NCBI GenBank assembly: GCA_016207515.1 | Contig: JACQPN010000015.1 | Coordinates: forward strand, 120,500 to 184,499 | From: Euryarchaeota archaeon | Lineage (GTDB): Archaea > Thermoplasmatota > SW-10-69-26 > JACQPN01 | Reading direction: 5' to 3' | Length of the DNA stretch: 64,000 nt | Part shown: piece after piece, positions 6,283 through 15,196 of the stretch | How the letters are laid out: every line of letters begins with the position of its first letter | Numbering within the stretch: position 1 is the first letter of the stretch | Made by a program: the position numbers and the translations under genes | Notes under the pieces: generated by a model | Database searches by the model: none | Told to the model about the DNA's origin: nothing | What the model saw: the letters and a program-made list of their open reading frames with translations, nothing else

Positions 6283-7182
6283 CTATTTTTTCAAACGTCT
6301 ATTCATCTCGTCGAGGGTCTTCGGCCAATCCTCCCGAAGAAGCCGTGAGAGGGCCCGGTCGGCAAGCAACTTCCCGCCCGTCTGGCATGTCGCACAATAG
6401 TTCGCTTCGTTCTCCCCGGATACGATTCGCTGCACGCTCGAGCCGCAGACCGGGCACGGCTCCTTGTAACGCCCGTGGACGGCCATCCCGTCCCGAAACG
6501 CCGTGACCTTCTCCGGAAAACCTTCGCCGACCTCTTTGCGAAGCCTTCCGGTCCATTCGACGAGCACCTCCCTGGTCGCCGCGTGGAGACGGGCGGCCTC
6601 CTCGTCTTCGAGCCTCTGCGTGAGCTTCACAGGCGACAATCTCGCCCTGTGCAGGATCTCGTCCGAGTACGCGTTTCCCACACCGCTCAAGATACGTGGG
6701 TCCGTGAGCGCGCGTTTCAACGTGTGGTTCTCGCGTCGCAGCGCCGCGGTGAAGGCGCTTCTATCGGCCTCCAACGGCTCGACGCCGGCGGGCGCGAAAG
6801 CGAGGGCCGCGTCTATGCCTGTTACCATGTGGAGCGACGCCCTTTTCTTGGAACTCGCTTCGGTGACTAGAAGCGTCCCGTTCTCGAAGTCCAGGCCAGC
6901 GAGCGTGTTCCTTCCCGTTAGCTTCGCTCCCGTCTTCCTCCAATGGAATCGACCTGCGATCATCAGGTGGATGATGCAGTGCACGCCATCGTCGAATGCG
7001 AACACGATGCGCTTGCCGAGTCGGAAGACGCGCGTGATGGTCCTACCGACCATGGCCGACGGCGCGGGCTCGACCGTGCGCACGAGAAACGGGCTGGCGA
7101 TCCGGACGCTTTCGACTCGTCGCCCGACGACGCGCCGTTCGAGCGCTTCGACGTAGACCGTGATGTCTGGGAGTTCTGGCAC
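6283..7182 (-). CDS. Formamidopyrimidine-DNA glycosylase / endonuclease VIII family protein
   Basis: 299 residues. It starts with the invariant MPELPDIT, whose Pro2 is the Schiff-base nucleophile and Glu3 a catalytic acid. The H2TH region contains GNAYSDEILHRARLSP. The C-terminal zinc finger is CPVCGSSVQRI ... YCATCQTGGK. About 23 residues follow the finger. It excises oxidised bases in base-excision repair. Fpg/Nei proteins are uncommon in archaea, so a bacterial origin by transfer is possible, although base usage looks like the neighbours. Confidence 0.9.
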   Translation of the reverse strand: MPELPDITVYVEALERRVVGRRVESVRIASPFLVRTVEPAPSAMVGRTITRVFRLGKRIVFAFDDGVHCIIHLMIAGRFHWRKTGAKLTGRNTLAGLDFENGTLLVTEASSKKRASLHMVTGIDAALAFAPAGVEPLEADRSAFTAALRRENHTLKRALTDPRILSGVGNAYSDEILHRARLSPVKLTQRLEDEEAARLHAATREVLVEWTGRLRKEVGEGFPEKVTAFRDGMAVHGRYKEPCPVCGSSVQRIVSGENEANYCATCQTGGKLLADRALSRLLREDWPKTLDEMNRRLKK

Positions 7183-7340
7183 TACTCTTCGCCCGCGTAG
7201 GAGGCAGGGGCATAATCAAAGAGCGGCGTTTCCATGTGGTCGCGGCATTCCGCAGCGTCCCAATGGACAACCATTAACGTACGATTATGGCGTTTTGACC
7301 AGATACCTTTTTATACCGTGTCCGTTGGCCCTTCTAGTGT

Positions 7341-7577
7341 ATGACTATGAATTCCGGAAAGGTCCCAGTGCTCGTCGCATTCCACTGCCCGCGATGCATC
7401 GCGCCGAACTCGGTCGAGCTCATCGCGCTCAGCCGAAGCGGCTTCATGAACTGCGACGGGTGCGGCAGGCGCCTCAAGAGCGCCGACGTAATGCGGGCAC
7501 TCATCACATCGCGTCGCGTCGAGACACGACGCGTTGAGACAGCGAAAGCCGCAATGATGCCCCTGCGGCCCGCGTAG
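7341..7577 (+). CDS. Small zinc-ribbon protein
   Basis: 78 residues with two CxxC knuckles, CPRC (residues 17-20) and CDGC (38-41), spaced like a zinc ribbon; the C-terminal third is basic. No family recognised. A strong TATA box (TTTTTATAC, about 7308-7316) lies 25-33 bases upstream of ATG 7341, indicating a leaderless mRNA and supporting that the gene is real. It could be a nucleic-acid-binding or adaptor protein. Confidence 0.65.
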   Translation: MTMNSGKVPVLVAFHCPRCIAPNSVELIALSRSGFMNCDGCGRRLKSADVMRALITSRRVETRRVETAKAAMMPLRPA

Positions 7578-7613
7578 GGCGCGCATCGCCTCCAGGTAAG
7601 GTGCGACGGCACC

Positions 7614-7880
7614 TTATTTCTTGTTTTTCTTCGAGGTACTGGATTCGACCATCGTGCCGATCGCCGTCCCGGGAAGTCCCCTGGCGAAGCGGACCATGAC
7701 GCTTTTCGTGCCATGGACCTTGTAGATTTTTCCCCTGATCGTCTTGCCGGAGGGGTCGGTCCAGACGACGTGCGTCCCGAGAAGCGCTTCTCGGTTCGCG
7801 GCGCCGACTTCGATTATCGCCAACGCGTTGTCCTTGTTTCCGACACGGCCGCTGAACGTCGCGATCTGAAGTGTGCTCAT
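7614..7880 (-). CDS. rpl35ae: Ribosomal protein L35Ae
   Basis: 88 residues. It matches the archaeal/eukaryotic L35Ae (eL33) pattern: N-terminal GRVGNKDNALAIIEV, then GTHVVWTDPSGKTIRGKIYK, HGTKSVMVRFARGLPGTAIGT near the C-terminus and a basic tail (SKKNKK). It binds 23S rRNA in the large subunit. It is a single-gene unit convergent with the zinc-ribbon gene and not in a ribosomal operon here. Confidence 0.9.
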   Translation of the reverse strand: MSTLQIATFSGRVGNKDNALAIIEVGAANREALLGTHVVWTDPSGKTIRGKIYKVHGTKSVMVRFARGLPGTAIGTMVESSTSKKNKK

Positions 7881-7961
7881 GGGTCCCCCCAGCGTCTTGT
7901 CCCATTTGACCTTTTCTGAAGAAGGGCGCGGAAAACACCTGCACTTACAAGGGCGAAGGTC

Positions 7962-8078
7962 CTAGTCATCGTCGGGGTCGTCTTCGGGTTCGTCGGGCTC
8001 TCCCGGGAACGGGCCGGGCGCCGGGGGCCACGGAGTCCGCGGGTCGGGTTGTGAGAACGGCCAGAACGGGTTCATCAT
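7962..8078 (-). CDS. Possible tiny proline- and acid-rich protein
   Basis: A 38-codon frame reading MMNPFWPFSQPDPRTPWPP and ending EPEDDPDDD before a TAG. Its length is below usual cut-offs and no family is known. The strongly biased, low-complexity composition resembles a disordered acidic tail. It sits between the L35Ae and orc1/cdc6 genes on the same strand. It may be a real small protein or a chance frame in GC-rich DNA. Confidence 0.3.
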   Translation of the reverse strand: MMNPFWPFSQPDPRTPWPPAPGPFPGEPDEPEDDPDDD

Positions 8079-8127
8079 GTTGTGGTACTATTGCGCGGTC
8101 TTTCGCCATTAATGTTCGGTCAAGAGG

Positions 8128-9330
8128 TTATCGCCCCATCCCAGACTCTTCCCTGATTATCGCGAGAAGTTTCTCTTCGAGCGCTTTAGCAGGGATATCG
8201 GGTAGCGATATGAGCGTCGTCGCACCGGTTATCCCTTTGCCGCTGCGTTTGGCCGAGATGAGCCCCTCGCCTTCCAGTTCCTTGATGTAGGTCCAGAACT
8301 GCGTGTGCGCCCTGGCCCTGTCGCCGAACTCCTCGCAGGCGAGCGCGTAGCGCGATTCCGCCTCGCTCGTGCGGGCGAACGCCTGGCCGGAAAGAAGCGA
8401 GCGGCTGATCCCAAGAAGCACCAACCGCTTATGGGGGTCGAGTTCGAGGAGCTTCGATTCCGTGACGAAGCTGTACGTGTCCGCCTTCGCCGCGCGCACG
8501 TGCTCCGGGCTCACCGTGCGTTGGCCTTCCGTGTCCGCCAGTTCGCCGGCTTTCCCGAGTATCTCGATGGCCATACGCGCGTTTCCGCCGTCCTCGGCCG
8601 CGATGTCGGCGACGAGTTCGACGCAATCCTCGTCGATCGTCCCCTTGTGGAAGGCGAGTTCGGCGCGCTGCATCACGATAGTCGCAAGCTGCTGTGCGGT
8701 GTAGCGCGTGAGCGTTATCGTGTTCGATGCCTTGAAAGTGGAGCGGGACGCCTCGTCCATGAGGAGTCGTGGGTTCTCCTGGCTCACGAGTATGAGCGAG
8801 ACGCTGAAGTTCGCTCCCGGCTCGTCCTCCGTGAAGCGTGTGAGCCTGTAGATGATGTCGGGGCCGGATTTTCGAAGGAGTATCTCGGCCTCGTCGAGTA
8901 TTATGATGAGGCGCGCCCCGCGTTTCGTGAGGTTCTTCTTCAGTATGTCGAGCATCTCGGTCGTCGAGAAGCCGCGGTCGGGGAAGTTCGGGGAGAAGTG
9001 GCTCACGATCTTGAGAAGGGACGCGGATTCGGTGGCCCTTCGCCGACAATTCACATCCGTCCATTCGACGAGCACACCGCGCTCGGAGGCGAGCTTCTTG
9101 AACTCCTCCGCGAAGCGTTTGGCGAGAGCGGTCTTTCCCGAGCCCACGGGCCCCGTGATGAGCGCTGATTGTGGCGCGTTCGAGGTGATGAGCGAGCGGA
9201 ATGAGCGGGCGAGTTGCCCCATCTCCTCTTCCCTGTGTGGAAGCCGCTCGGGCACGTAATCGAATTTGAGTTTCTCCGAGTCCTTGATCACCGACGCTCC
9301 TCGGAGCTCACTTTCGATTATCTCCCTCAT
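8128..9330 (-). CDS. cdc6: Orc1/Cdc6-type replication initiator
   Basis: 400 residues. An AAA+ ATPase with Walker A GPVGSGKTALAKRFAEEF (about 60-77), Walker B LIIILDEAEILL, a sensor 1 region (LILVSQENPRL) and sensor 2 GNARMAIEILGKAGELA. A C-terminal winged helix (TQFWTYIKELEGEGLISAKRS, about 340-360) binds origin DNA. The domain order and length fit archaeal Orc1/Cdc6. TATA-like TTTATAGCC (minus strand, about 9354-9362) is about 27 bases before the ATG. Archaeal origins often lie next to these genes, so the 237-base spacer up to 9567 deserves attention. Confidence 0.9.
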   Translation of the reverse strand: MREIIESELRGASVIKDSEKLKFDYVPERLPHREEEMGQLARSFRSLITSNAPQSALITGPVGSGKTALAKRFAEEFKKLASERGVLVEWTDVNCRRRATESASLLKIVSHFSPNFPDRGFSTTEMLDILKKNLTKRGARLIIILDEAEILLRKSGPDIIYRLTRFTEDEPGANFSVSLILVSQENPRLLMDEASRSTFKASNTITLTRYTAQQLATIVMQRAELAFHKGTIDEDCVELVADIAAEDGGNARMAIEILGKAGELADTEGQRTVSPEHVRAAKADTYSFVTESKLLELDPHKRLVLLGISRSLLSGQAFARTSEAESRYALACEEFGDRARAHTQFWTYIKELEGEGLISAKRSGKGITGATTLISLPDIPAKALEEKLLAIIREESGMGR

Positions 9331-9353
9331 TGATGGAATGACGCGGGGACCGG

Positions 9354-9384
9354 CTATAAATGATTTGTTCCGGTTCGGTGAAAC
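9354..9384 (-). promoter_or_regulatory. orc1/cdc6 promoter and candidate origin recognition box
   Basis: The minus strand carries ATTTATAGCC at the TATA position for the initiator gene. Just upstream, 9367-9384 reads GTTCCGGTTCGGTGAAAC on the plus strand, an imperfect GTTYC...GRAAC-like dyad reminiscent of euryarchaeal origin recognition boxes. Only one box is evident and no G-string was recognised, so the origin call is weak. Confidence 0.3.
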
Positions 9385-9567
9385 TACCCGGTTGACGTCG
9401 CCGCCCGCCTTTCAACCCCGCATATTGCCAGCATGACGCCTATCGCCATTTTATCTCATTTTCAGGATTGGTCGATGCTCTCCCGATGATCGCGCTCTCC
9501 CCCGTCTTCGCCATTCCTCTTGGGGAAAGCATAATACCATGTCCCGATTAAGGCAGTAAGAAGCGGC

Positions 9568-10086
9568 ATGACGAAGCCCCAAGGAAAGGACGGCGAGACG
9601 CTATCCGTCACCGTAGAGAACGTCCTCATGTCACCGCAAGGACCCGTAGTGATCCTTGCCCCGAAGAACGGCACGCCCAGTGAAAAAGTGCTCCCGATCT
9701 TCATCGACCAGTCCCAAGCACTCAACATCCAGCTAGCGCTGCAAGGCGGCGACCCGCCGCCGCGGCCGATGACCCACGACCTCTTCTCCGCCGTGATGAA
9801 CGAACTCGGCGCGATCGTGTCACGCGTCGTCATCGAGGAACTGGCTCAGAACACGTTCTACGCGAGCCTCTTCATCAACGTCGAGCGGAACTCGAAGACG
9901 ACGACCCACCGCTTCGACGCCCGCCCCTCCGACTGTATCGCCCTCGCCGTGCGACAGAACGCGCCCATCGAGGTGCGCCAACAGGTCATGGACTCGGCAG
10001 CCATCAAACGCACGAACCTGGTGGCCGAGAAGGTAGAGGTGGACGAATCCGACGCCGACCCCGAGGATCTCGGCGTATCCCGCTGA
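9568..10086 (+). CDS. Bifunctional nuclease-domain protein (DUF151)
   Basis: 172 residues. The BFN domain runs from about residue 10 to 140 with the conserved VFID-like strand (VLPIFIDQSQALNIQLALQG), RPMTHDLF and RFDARPSDCIALAVRQNAPIEV. Family members are described as having DNase and RNase activity. The last about 30 residues are acidic. TATA-like CATAATAC (9529-9536) is about 32 bases upstream of the ATG, consistent with a leaderless start. Divergent from orc1/cdc6. Confidence 0.88.
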   Translation: MTKPQGKDGETLSVTVENVLMSPQGPVVILAPKNGTPSEKVLPIFIDQSQALNIQLALQGGDPPPRPMTHDLFSAVMNELGAIVSRVVIEELAQNTFYASLFINVERNSKTTTHRFDARPSDCIALAVRQNAPIEVRQQVMDSAAIKRTNLVAEKVEVDESDADPEDLGVSR

Positions 10087-10223
10087 TTCCCGCCCCGCCC
10101 CCGTCGGCGCCCCCCCGGGCCCGTTTCGCCTTAGGGCGATGTGCGCGCCGAGGCGCCACCGGGCCTCCATTCAGGCGCAAAGATTAATCCCCTCGACGCT
10201 GGTAGTCCCATCGGAGACCAGCC

Positions 10224-10469
10224 GTGACACTGTTTACCCGTCTTCGCTTGAAAGGCGTTGAAAACAAGCTCCGGACACTCCACGGCCTCCAAAAGGAGCT
10301 TCGAAAGAACCTCGAAGAGCTCGACCGCCGCAAATCCAAGGGCGAACTCACCGCCGAGGAGCACAAGGCGCGCTGGGACAAACTCGAAGCGCGTCGCAAG
10401 GACCTTGTCCACCGGATCGAGAAACTCGTCCACGACGAGGCCCAATTGAAAGCAAAGCTCGGTCAGTGA
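10224..10469 (+). CDS. Small coiled-coil protein
   Basis: 81 residues starting GTG. The sequence is highly charged and helical throughout, with heptad-like spacing (LHGLQKELRKNLEELDRRKS ... LVHRIEKLVHDEAQLKAKLG). No catalytic motif or known family. Strong codon bias and a frame open from start to stop with no hydrophobic core suggest a real dimerising coiled coil. Neighbours give no clue to the partner. Confidence 0.6.
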   Translation: MTLFTRLRLKGVENKLRTLHGLQKELRKNLEELDRRKSKGELTAEEHKARWDKLEARRKDLVHRIEKLVHDEAQLKAKLGQ

Positions 10470-10545
10470 CCCGCTCCGGTTTCAATCCACGTCCCGGTCG
10501 GATATCGCTCCTCCCACGCGGATCGCGGCAAAGTCCGGCTCTTCG

Positions 10546-11088
10546 GTGGCGCTCCGTCCTATTCCGAATCGTTATGCGTTCGAAACGTTTTGCTTTACCG
10601 TGCCCGGGGGGCTCCAACGATTGCGTCGACTCTACCGCATCGCGACTCCCGTCGCGCTGCTTTCCCTCGCGGCGTCTATCGTCGCCACGGGCCTGCATTG
10701 GTCAGCGGCCGGACTTGTCGCCCCGATGGGGACACAGCCGGTCGTCGGCGCGTCCCTTCTCGCGGTCGGCCTCGCCGTGAGGGTGTACGCCCGTCACACC
10801 CTAGGCAGCCTGTTCTCCTACCGGTTGCGCCTTGTTGCCGACCACGACCTGGTCGAGCGTGGCCCTTACAAATTCGTGCGCCATCCGATGTACCTCGGAA
10901 GCCTCCTTGGTTGGCCCGGTCTTCCGATCGCGTTCGGGAGTCTCACGGGACTCGCGTTGATGGCGCCCGTTTTCCTGTGGCTTCTCCTCCGCGTCGAGGT
11001 CGAGGACGCGATGCTTCGAGAACGCTTCGGCGAGCGCTTCGACGCCTACTGCCGGCGGACGAAGCGCCTCGTTCCGTACCTGTACTGA
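10546..11088 (+). CDS. Isoprenylcysteine carboxyl methyltransferase-like membrane methyltransferase
   Basis: 180 residues with four or five hydrophobic segments. The C-terminal half has the ICMT/PEMT signature [20 protein letters not shown], in which the R-H-P-x-Y element binds S-adenosylmethionine, followed by an E-x-x-x-x-x-FG-x-x-F-x-x-Y motif ([20 protein letters not shown]) and a C-terminal VPYL. The substrate is unknown; archaeal homologues may methylate lipids or small thiols. The start is uncertain by up to about 20 residues. Confidence 0.8.
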   Translation: MALRPIPNRYAFETFCFTVPGGLQRLRRLYRIATPVALLSLAASIVATGLHWSAAGLVAPMGTQPVVGASLLAVGLAVRVYARHTLGSLFSYRLRLVADHDLVERGPYKFVRHPMYLGSLLGWPGLPIAFGSLTGLALMAPVFLWLLLRVEVEDAMLRERFGERFDAYCRRTKRLVPYLY

Positions 11089-11152
11089 CGGGCCAATTCC
11101 ACGGGAGCGCCAAACCATAATAAGGGGAATGGCCCCATTTTGGTGCGAGACC

Positions 11153-13039
11153 ATGGCGGATCCTGGAAAGTCGGTGAAGCGAAGGCGTGCCGCCGGGGCG
11201 CGACCAAGAAAGACCGCCAAACGCCACGCGTCAAAGTCCAAGACCCGAAGCGCTCGGGCCCGCGCCCCGCGTCCTAGGGGGCAGGGAAAAGGACGTGCGG
11301 CGAAAAGAACAGTGAGCGTCAAGACGCCGCCAAGCGTCAAGGCGCCGATGAGGCGAGCCGCGCCTAAGGACCGGCGATTGGCGGCCGCGTTGAAAGAATG
11401 GGAAGCGACGACGCTCAAGGCGGCCCTCGCCGCCTCTCCTGAACGCGAAAAAGCGTTCGTGACGACGAGCAGCCGACCGGTAAGAAGACTCTACACGCCG
11501 CTCGACGCCGACGCATCGGACCCCGAAAAGACGCTTGGACAGCCCGGCCAATACCCGTTCACGCGCGGCATATACCCGACGATGTACCGCGGTCGCCTCT
11601 GGACCATGAGGCAGTTCGCGGGATTCGGGACCGCCGAGGAGACGAACGAGCGGTACAAGTTTCTCCTCGCCCATGGACAAACCGGCCTATCGGTCGCGTT
11701 CGATTTTCCTGCGCTCCACGGTTTCGACAGCGACCACCCGATGAGCCGGGGCGAGGTCGGAAAATGCGGGGTGGCCATATCGAGCCTCAAGGACATGGAG
11801 GACCTCTTCCGCGGCATCCCCCTCGACCAGGTCACGACATCGATGACGATCAACGGGCCGGCCGCGATGATATGGTGCTTCTACCTCGCCGCGGCCGAGA
11901 AGCAAGGGATCCCGTTCTCGAAACTCGGCGGCACCATCCAAAACGACATCCTGAAGGAGTACATCGCGCAGAAGATGTTCATCTTCCCGCCCGAGCCCTC
12001 GATGAGGCTCATCCTCGACATCTTCGAGTACGCGTCCATCCACGTCCCGAAATGGAACACGGTCTCGATATCCGGCTATCACATCCGGGAGGCGGGATCG
12101 ACCGCGGTCCAGGAACTCGCCTTCACGCTTGCTAACGGGATGGAGTACGTGAGGTGGGGGATAGAGCGCGGGCTCGACGTAGACGAGTTCGCGCCGCGCC
12201 TTTCGTTCTTCTTCAACGCCCACAACGACCTCTTCGAGGAGGTGGCGAAGTACCGCGCCGCCCGCCGCATCTGGGCAGACTTCATGAAGAACGAGGCGAA
12301 GGCCACGAACCCGCGCTCCTGGCTCCTCCGGTTCCACACGCAGACCGCGGGATGCTCCGCGACGGCGCAACAGCCGGAGATAAACATCGTCCGCACCACG
12401 ATCCAAGCGCTTGCGGCTGTACTGGGTGGCACGCAATCGCTGCACACCAACTCCTTCGACGAGGCGCTGGCGCTCCCCACCGAGAAGGCCGTCAGGATCG
12501 CGCTAAGGACCCAACAGATCCTCGCACACGAATCCGGTGTCGCCAATACCATCGATCCATTGGGCGGCTCCTATTACTTGGAAGCGCTGACCAACGAAAT
12601 GGAGGCGGAGACCCGGGAATACTTCAAACGCATCAAGGGCCAAGGCGGCGTCATCCCCGCCATCGAAAAGGGTTGGTTCCAGCGCGAGATCGCCGATTCA
12701 TCGTATCGGTTCCAAAAGGACGTTGACGACGGGCGGCGCGTCATCGTCGGCGTCAACAAGTTCACGGAGGAAGAAACGGGCGCCAAGGAGCAGGCGAACC
12801 TGCTCAAGGTCGACGACGCGTTGGAGGCCAAGCAGATAAGGCGGCTCGACGAATTGAGACGCACACGCGACGCGCGAAAAGTCGACGAGGCGCTCGAGAA
12901 ACTCACGAGAGCCTGCGAGACGCAGGCCAACCTCGTCCCGTTCATCCTCGACGCCGCGCGCGCGTACTGCACGATCGGGGAGATCCGTACGGCCATGGTG
13001 AAGGTCTTCGGCGAGTACCGGGAACCGGCGATATTCTGA
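11153..13039 (+). CDS. mcmA1: Methylmalonyl-CoA mutase, large (catalytic) subunit
   Basis: About 628 residues. The TIM-barrel catalytic domain begins near residue 80 and shows [104 protein letters not shown] and [19 protein letters not shown]. It isomerises methylmalonyl-CoA and succinyl-CoA with adenosylcobalamin; the B12-binding domain is a separate protein at 13740. It has an unusual N-terminal extension of about 70 residues rich in Lys/Arg/Ala. ATG 11153 is preferred to 11129 because a TATA-like CATAATAAGG (11115-11124) lies about 30 bases upstream. MeaB (14143) completes the system. Confidence 0.95.
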   Translation: MADPGKSVKRRRAAGARPRKTAKRHASKSKTRSARARAPRPRGQGKGRAAKRTVSVKTPPSVKAPMRRAAPKDRRLAAALKEWEATTLKAALAASPEREKAFVTTSSRPVRRLYTPLDADASDPEKTLGQPGQYPFTRGIYPTMYRGRLWTMRQFAGFGTAEETNERYKFLLAHGQTGLSVAFDFPALHGFDSDHPMSRGEVGKCGVAISSLKDMEDLFRGIPLDQVTTSMTINGPAAMIWCFYLAAAEKQGIPFSKLGGTIQNDILKEYIAQKMFIFPPEPSMRLILDIFEYASIHVPKWNTVSISGYHIREAGSTAVQELAFTLANGMEYVRWGIERGLDVDEFAPRLSFFFNAHNDLFEEVAKYRAARRIWADFMKNEAKATNPRSWLLRFHTQTAGCSATAQQPEINIVRTTIQALAAVLGGTQSLHTNSFDEALALPTEKAVRIALRTQQILAHESGVANTIDPLGGSYYLEALTNEMEAETREYFKRIKGQGGVIPAIEKGWFQREIADSSYRFQKDVDDGRRVIVGVNKFTEEETGAKEQANLLKVDDALEAKQIRRLDELRRTRDARKVDEALEKLTRACETQANLVPFILDAARAYCTIGEIRTAMVKVFGEYREPAIF

Positions 13040-13052
13040 CGCAGGGAGGGAC

Positions 13053-13562
13053 ATGAGAGCCGAGGTCTTTCGCGCCGTCCCCGCACTGGCGCTACTTGGG
13101 GCGGCCGCGCCAATGCTCGCCGCGGCCCAAGAGGGCATCGGGCCCTTGGCCTCCGCCCCGCTGATCATCGCGACATTCCTGGTCGGTGCCATTTCATACC
13201 CTCTTGGCCCGGGTGCGGGTCTTTCGCCTCGAACCACCCTCGTCGTGATGGCGCTTGCCGGCTCCGGAGCACTTCTTGCCGTCCAGGAACTCCTGCAGAT
13301 CGGTGAATCCTCCAAGACCGTCTCGCGCCTTGTGACGGAGGCAAGGAAGCGCGCCGCCGAACACCCCCGGGTGATGGCGCTTGGGCCGCTTTCGCTGATA
13401 ATCGCGGCTTTCTTCCTCGGCACGTACGTCGCCGCGGCTCTCGGATGGCTTTTCGGTTGGCCCCGTTGGCGCGTGTTCATCTTCTCGTTGACCGGTTTTG
13501 CATTGGCCAGCCTGGTCGTCGCAGCCGTGACGACCGGCGCGATGCGGTTTGCCGGGATATGA
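13053..13562 (+). CDS. Multi-pass membrane protein of unknown function
   Basis: 169 residues. Four or five hydrophobic segments: an N-terminal one that could be a signal anchor (VPALALLGAAAPMLAAAQ), then about 32-50, 60-80, 110-130 and 138-165. Two Gly/Pro-rich turns (YPLGPGAGLSP, GWLFGWPRWR) recall small export proteins, but no family can be assigned. It lies 13 bases after the mutase large subunit and before its B12 subunit, so it may be co-transcribed and tied to propionate or cobalamin metabolism. Confidence 0.6.
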   Translation: MRAEVFRAVPALALLGAAAPMLAAAQEGIGPLASAPLIIATFLVGAISYPLGPGAGLSPRTTLVVMALAGSGALLAVQELLQIGESSKTVSRLVTEARKRAAEHPRVMALGPLSLIIAAFFLGTYVAAALGWLFGWPRWRVFIFSLTGFALASLVVAAVTTGAMRFAGI

Positions 13563-13605
13563 CGCTGCTCCTTTGAAAATGCACGGCGTGGACTTTGGAG
13601 CAGCG
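13563..13605. repeat. Inverted repeat hairpin after the membrane protein gene
   Basis: Perfect 9-base arms CGCTGCTCC (13563-13571) and GGAGCAGCG (13597-13605) with a 25-base loop, starting right at the stop codon. It could be a 3' end or processing structure. It has no T-run. Confidence 0.4.
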
Positions 13606-13724
13606 GGGCCGGTCCACGCGTGACGTCGAGAAGCGTTCGCCTTCCATGCAACCCAAGTCTCCCCCTTACGATGGAGCCACACGCGCGGCGCGACAAAAGC
13701 CTAAAGTAGCGGCCTCCGGCTGCT

Positions 13725-13737
13725 GGTAACGGTTACC
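13725..13737. promoter_or_regulatory. Palindromic operator at the start of the B12-subunit gene
   Basis: GGTAACGGTTACC is a perfect 6+1+6 palindrome ending two bases before ATG 13740. With a TATA-like CCTAAAG near 13700 and a leaderless start, it would overlap the transcription start, the usual place for an archaeal repressor site. Confidence 0.45.
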
Positions 13738-13739
13738 TG

Positions 13740-14141
13740 ATGGAGAAAAAGATCCGGGTCCTTGTCGCAAAACCTGGCCTCGACGGGCACGATCGTGGTG
13801 CGAAGGTGATCGCCAGGGCACTACGCGACGCTGGGATGGAGGTCATCTACACGGGCCTACGCCAAACGCCCGAGGAGATCGTGGAGGCCGCGATACAAGA
13901 GGACGTCGACGCGGTGGCGCTTTCCATATTGAGCGGAGCGCACATGACGCTCCTTCCGCGAGTCGTCGAACTCCTGCGCTCACGCTCGGCCACGGACATC
14001 ATGGTGGCCGCCGGCGGCGTCATCCCCGACGACGACGCGGCCGAACTCAAGAAGCGCGGCATCAAGGCGGTCTTCGGGCCCGGGACCACCATCGAAACCA
14101 TCATCGATTTCTTCCGCGTGAACGCGCGCCGGGCGAGCTAG
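13740..14141 (+). CDS. mcmA2: Methylmalonyl-CoA mutase, small cobalamin-binding subunit
   Basis: 133 residues. A stand-alone B12-binding domain with the base-off signature [20 protein letters not shown] (the DxHxxG His ligates cobalt), then [12 protein letters not shown] and the GG motif [11 protein letters not shown] that lines the nucleotide-loop pocket. The length equals the archaeal small subunits. It is followed one base later by the MeaB gene. A palindrome abuts the start codon. Confidence 0.95.
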   Translation: MEKKIRVLVAKPGLDGHDRGAKVIARALRDAGMEVIYTGLRQTPEEIVEAAIQEDVDAVALSILSGAHMTLLPRVVELLRSRSATDIMVAAGGVIPDDDAAELKKRGIKAVFGPGTTIETIIDFFRVNARRAS

Positions 14142-14142
14142 C

Positions 14143-15099
14143 GTGAAAGAGACGGAACTCGTCGAAGGGGTCGAGGCTGGTGACGTCCGAAAGACCGCCC
14201 GGTTGATGTCTCTTCTAGAGGCGGGCGAATCGCGGGGTATCGCGGCCTTGAGAATGCTTTACAAGAGGACCGGGAACGCCCACGTGATAGGCGTCACGGG
14301 GCCACCGGGCACCGGGAAATCGACGATCGTGGACAAGCTCATCGCGCACTATCGCAGTACTGGCAGGACCGTCGGCGTCGTCGCGATCGACCCCACGAGC
14401 CCCTTCACCGGCGGAGCGATCCTCGGCGACCGCATCCGGATGAACCAGCGCTGCCTCGACCCCGGTGTTTTCATCCGGAGCCTCGCCTCCCGCGGCGAAC
14501 TTGGGGGGTTATCGCGCGCCGCGAGAGACTGCGTCAGCGTGCTCGACGCGATGGGAAAGGACATCATTCTCATCGAGACCGTCGGGGTCGGGCAGGCCGA
14601 GGTAGACATCGCCAAGGCTGCCGACTCGGTCGTTGTAGTCTGCGTGCCGGGACTCGGCGACGATGTGCAGAACCTCAAGGCGGGGTTAATGGAGATCGCC
14701 GACGTGTTCGACGTGAACAAGAGCGACATGGACGGGGCCGACCGCGTCGCCTCGGAGATCCAGGCGATGCTCGAGTTCTCCTCGAAGCGCGATTGGACGC
14801 CACCGATCGTCCGCACGGTCGCGAGCAAAGGGACAGGGACCAAAGAACTCGCGGACGCGATCGATTCCCATCTTGCCCACCTCAAGACCGGCGGAAGGCT
14901 CGCCCGGGCGCGCAAAGAGAGAATGGGCGACGAACTCTTGGCCCTCGTGACGCGCCAAGTGGCGATGACCATCCTCGGCGACGCTGGTGTGAGGCGCACG
15001 TTCGATTCGGTCGTTGAAAAGGTCGTGAAGAGGGAGATCGATCCCCATTCCGCCTGTGACGAGATAATGGACCACCTTGCCAAGGCGCGGCGACCCTAG
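14143..15099 (+). CDS. meaB: MeaB/ArgK-type G-protein chaperone of methylmalonyl-CoA mutase
   Basis: 318 residues starting GTG. P-loop GVTGPPGTGKSTIVDKLIAH, Mg-binding and switch sequences (VVAIDPTSPFTGGAILGDRIRM), the catalytic loop SLASRGELGGLSRAA, GVGQAEVDIA and the base-specificity motif NKSD. These are all hallmarks of MeaB, which loads and protects the cobalamin cofactor of the mutase. It lies one base after mcmA2 in one operon. The C-terminal helical dimerisation arm is present (about 250-318). Confidence 0.95.
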   Translation: MKETELVEGVEAGDVRKTARLMSLLEAGESRGIAALRMLYKRTGNAHVIGVTGPPGTGKSTIVDKLIAHYRSTGRTVGVVAIDPTSPFTGGAILGDRIRMNQRCLDPGVFIRSLASRGELGGLSRAARDCVSVLDAMGKDIILIETVGVGQAEVDIAKAADSVVVVCVPGLGDDVQNLKAGLMEIADVFDVNKSDMDGADRVASEIQAMLEFSSKRDWTPPIVRTVASKGTGTKELADAIDSHLAHLKTGGRLARARKERMGDELLALVTRQVAMTILGDAGVRRTFDSVVEKVVKREIDPHSACDEIMDHLAKARRP

Positions 15100-15196
15100 G
15101 CCGTGGCCACGAGACCTCGCGACCGCGTCCTTCCGGGCCTCTTCGGCCGCGGCACCCGGCCAATACATATTTTCACCCCCTTTCCCCTCCCGACGC

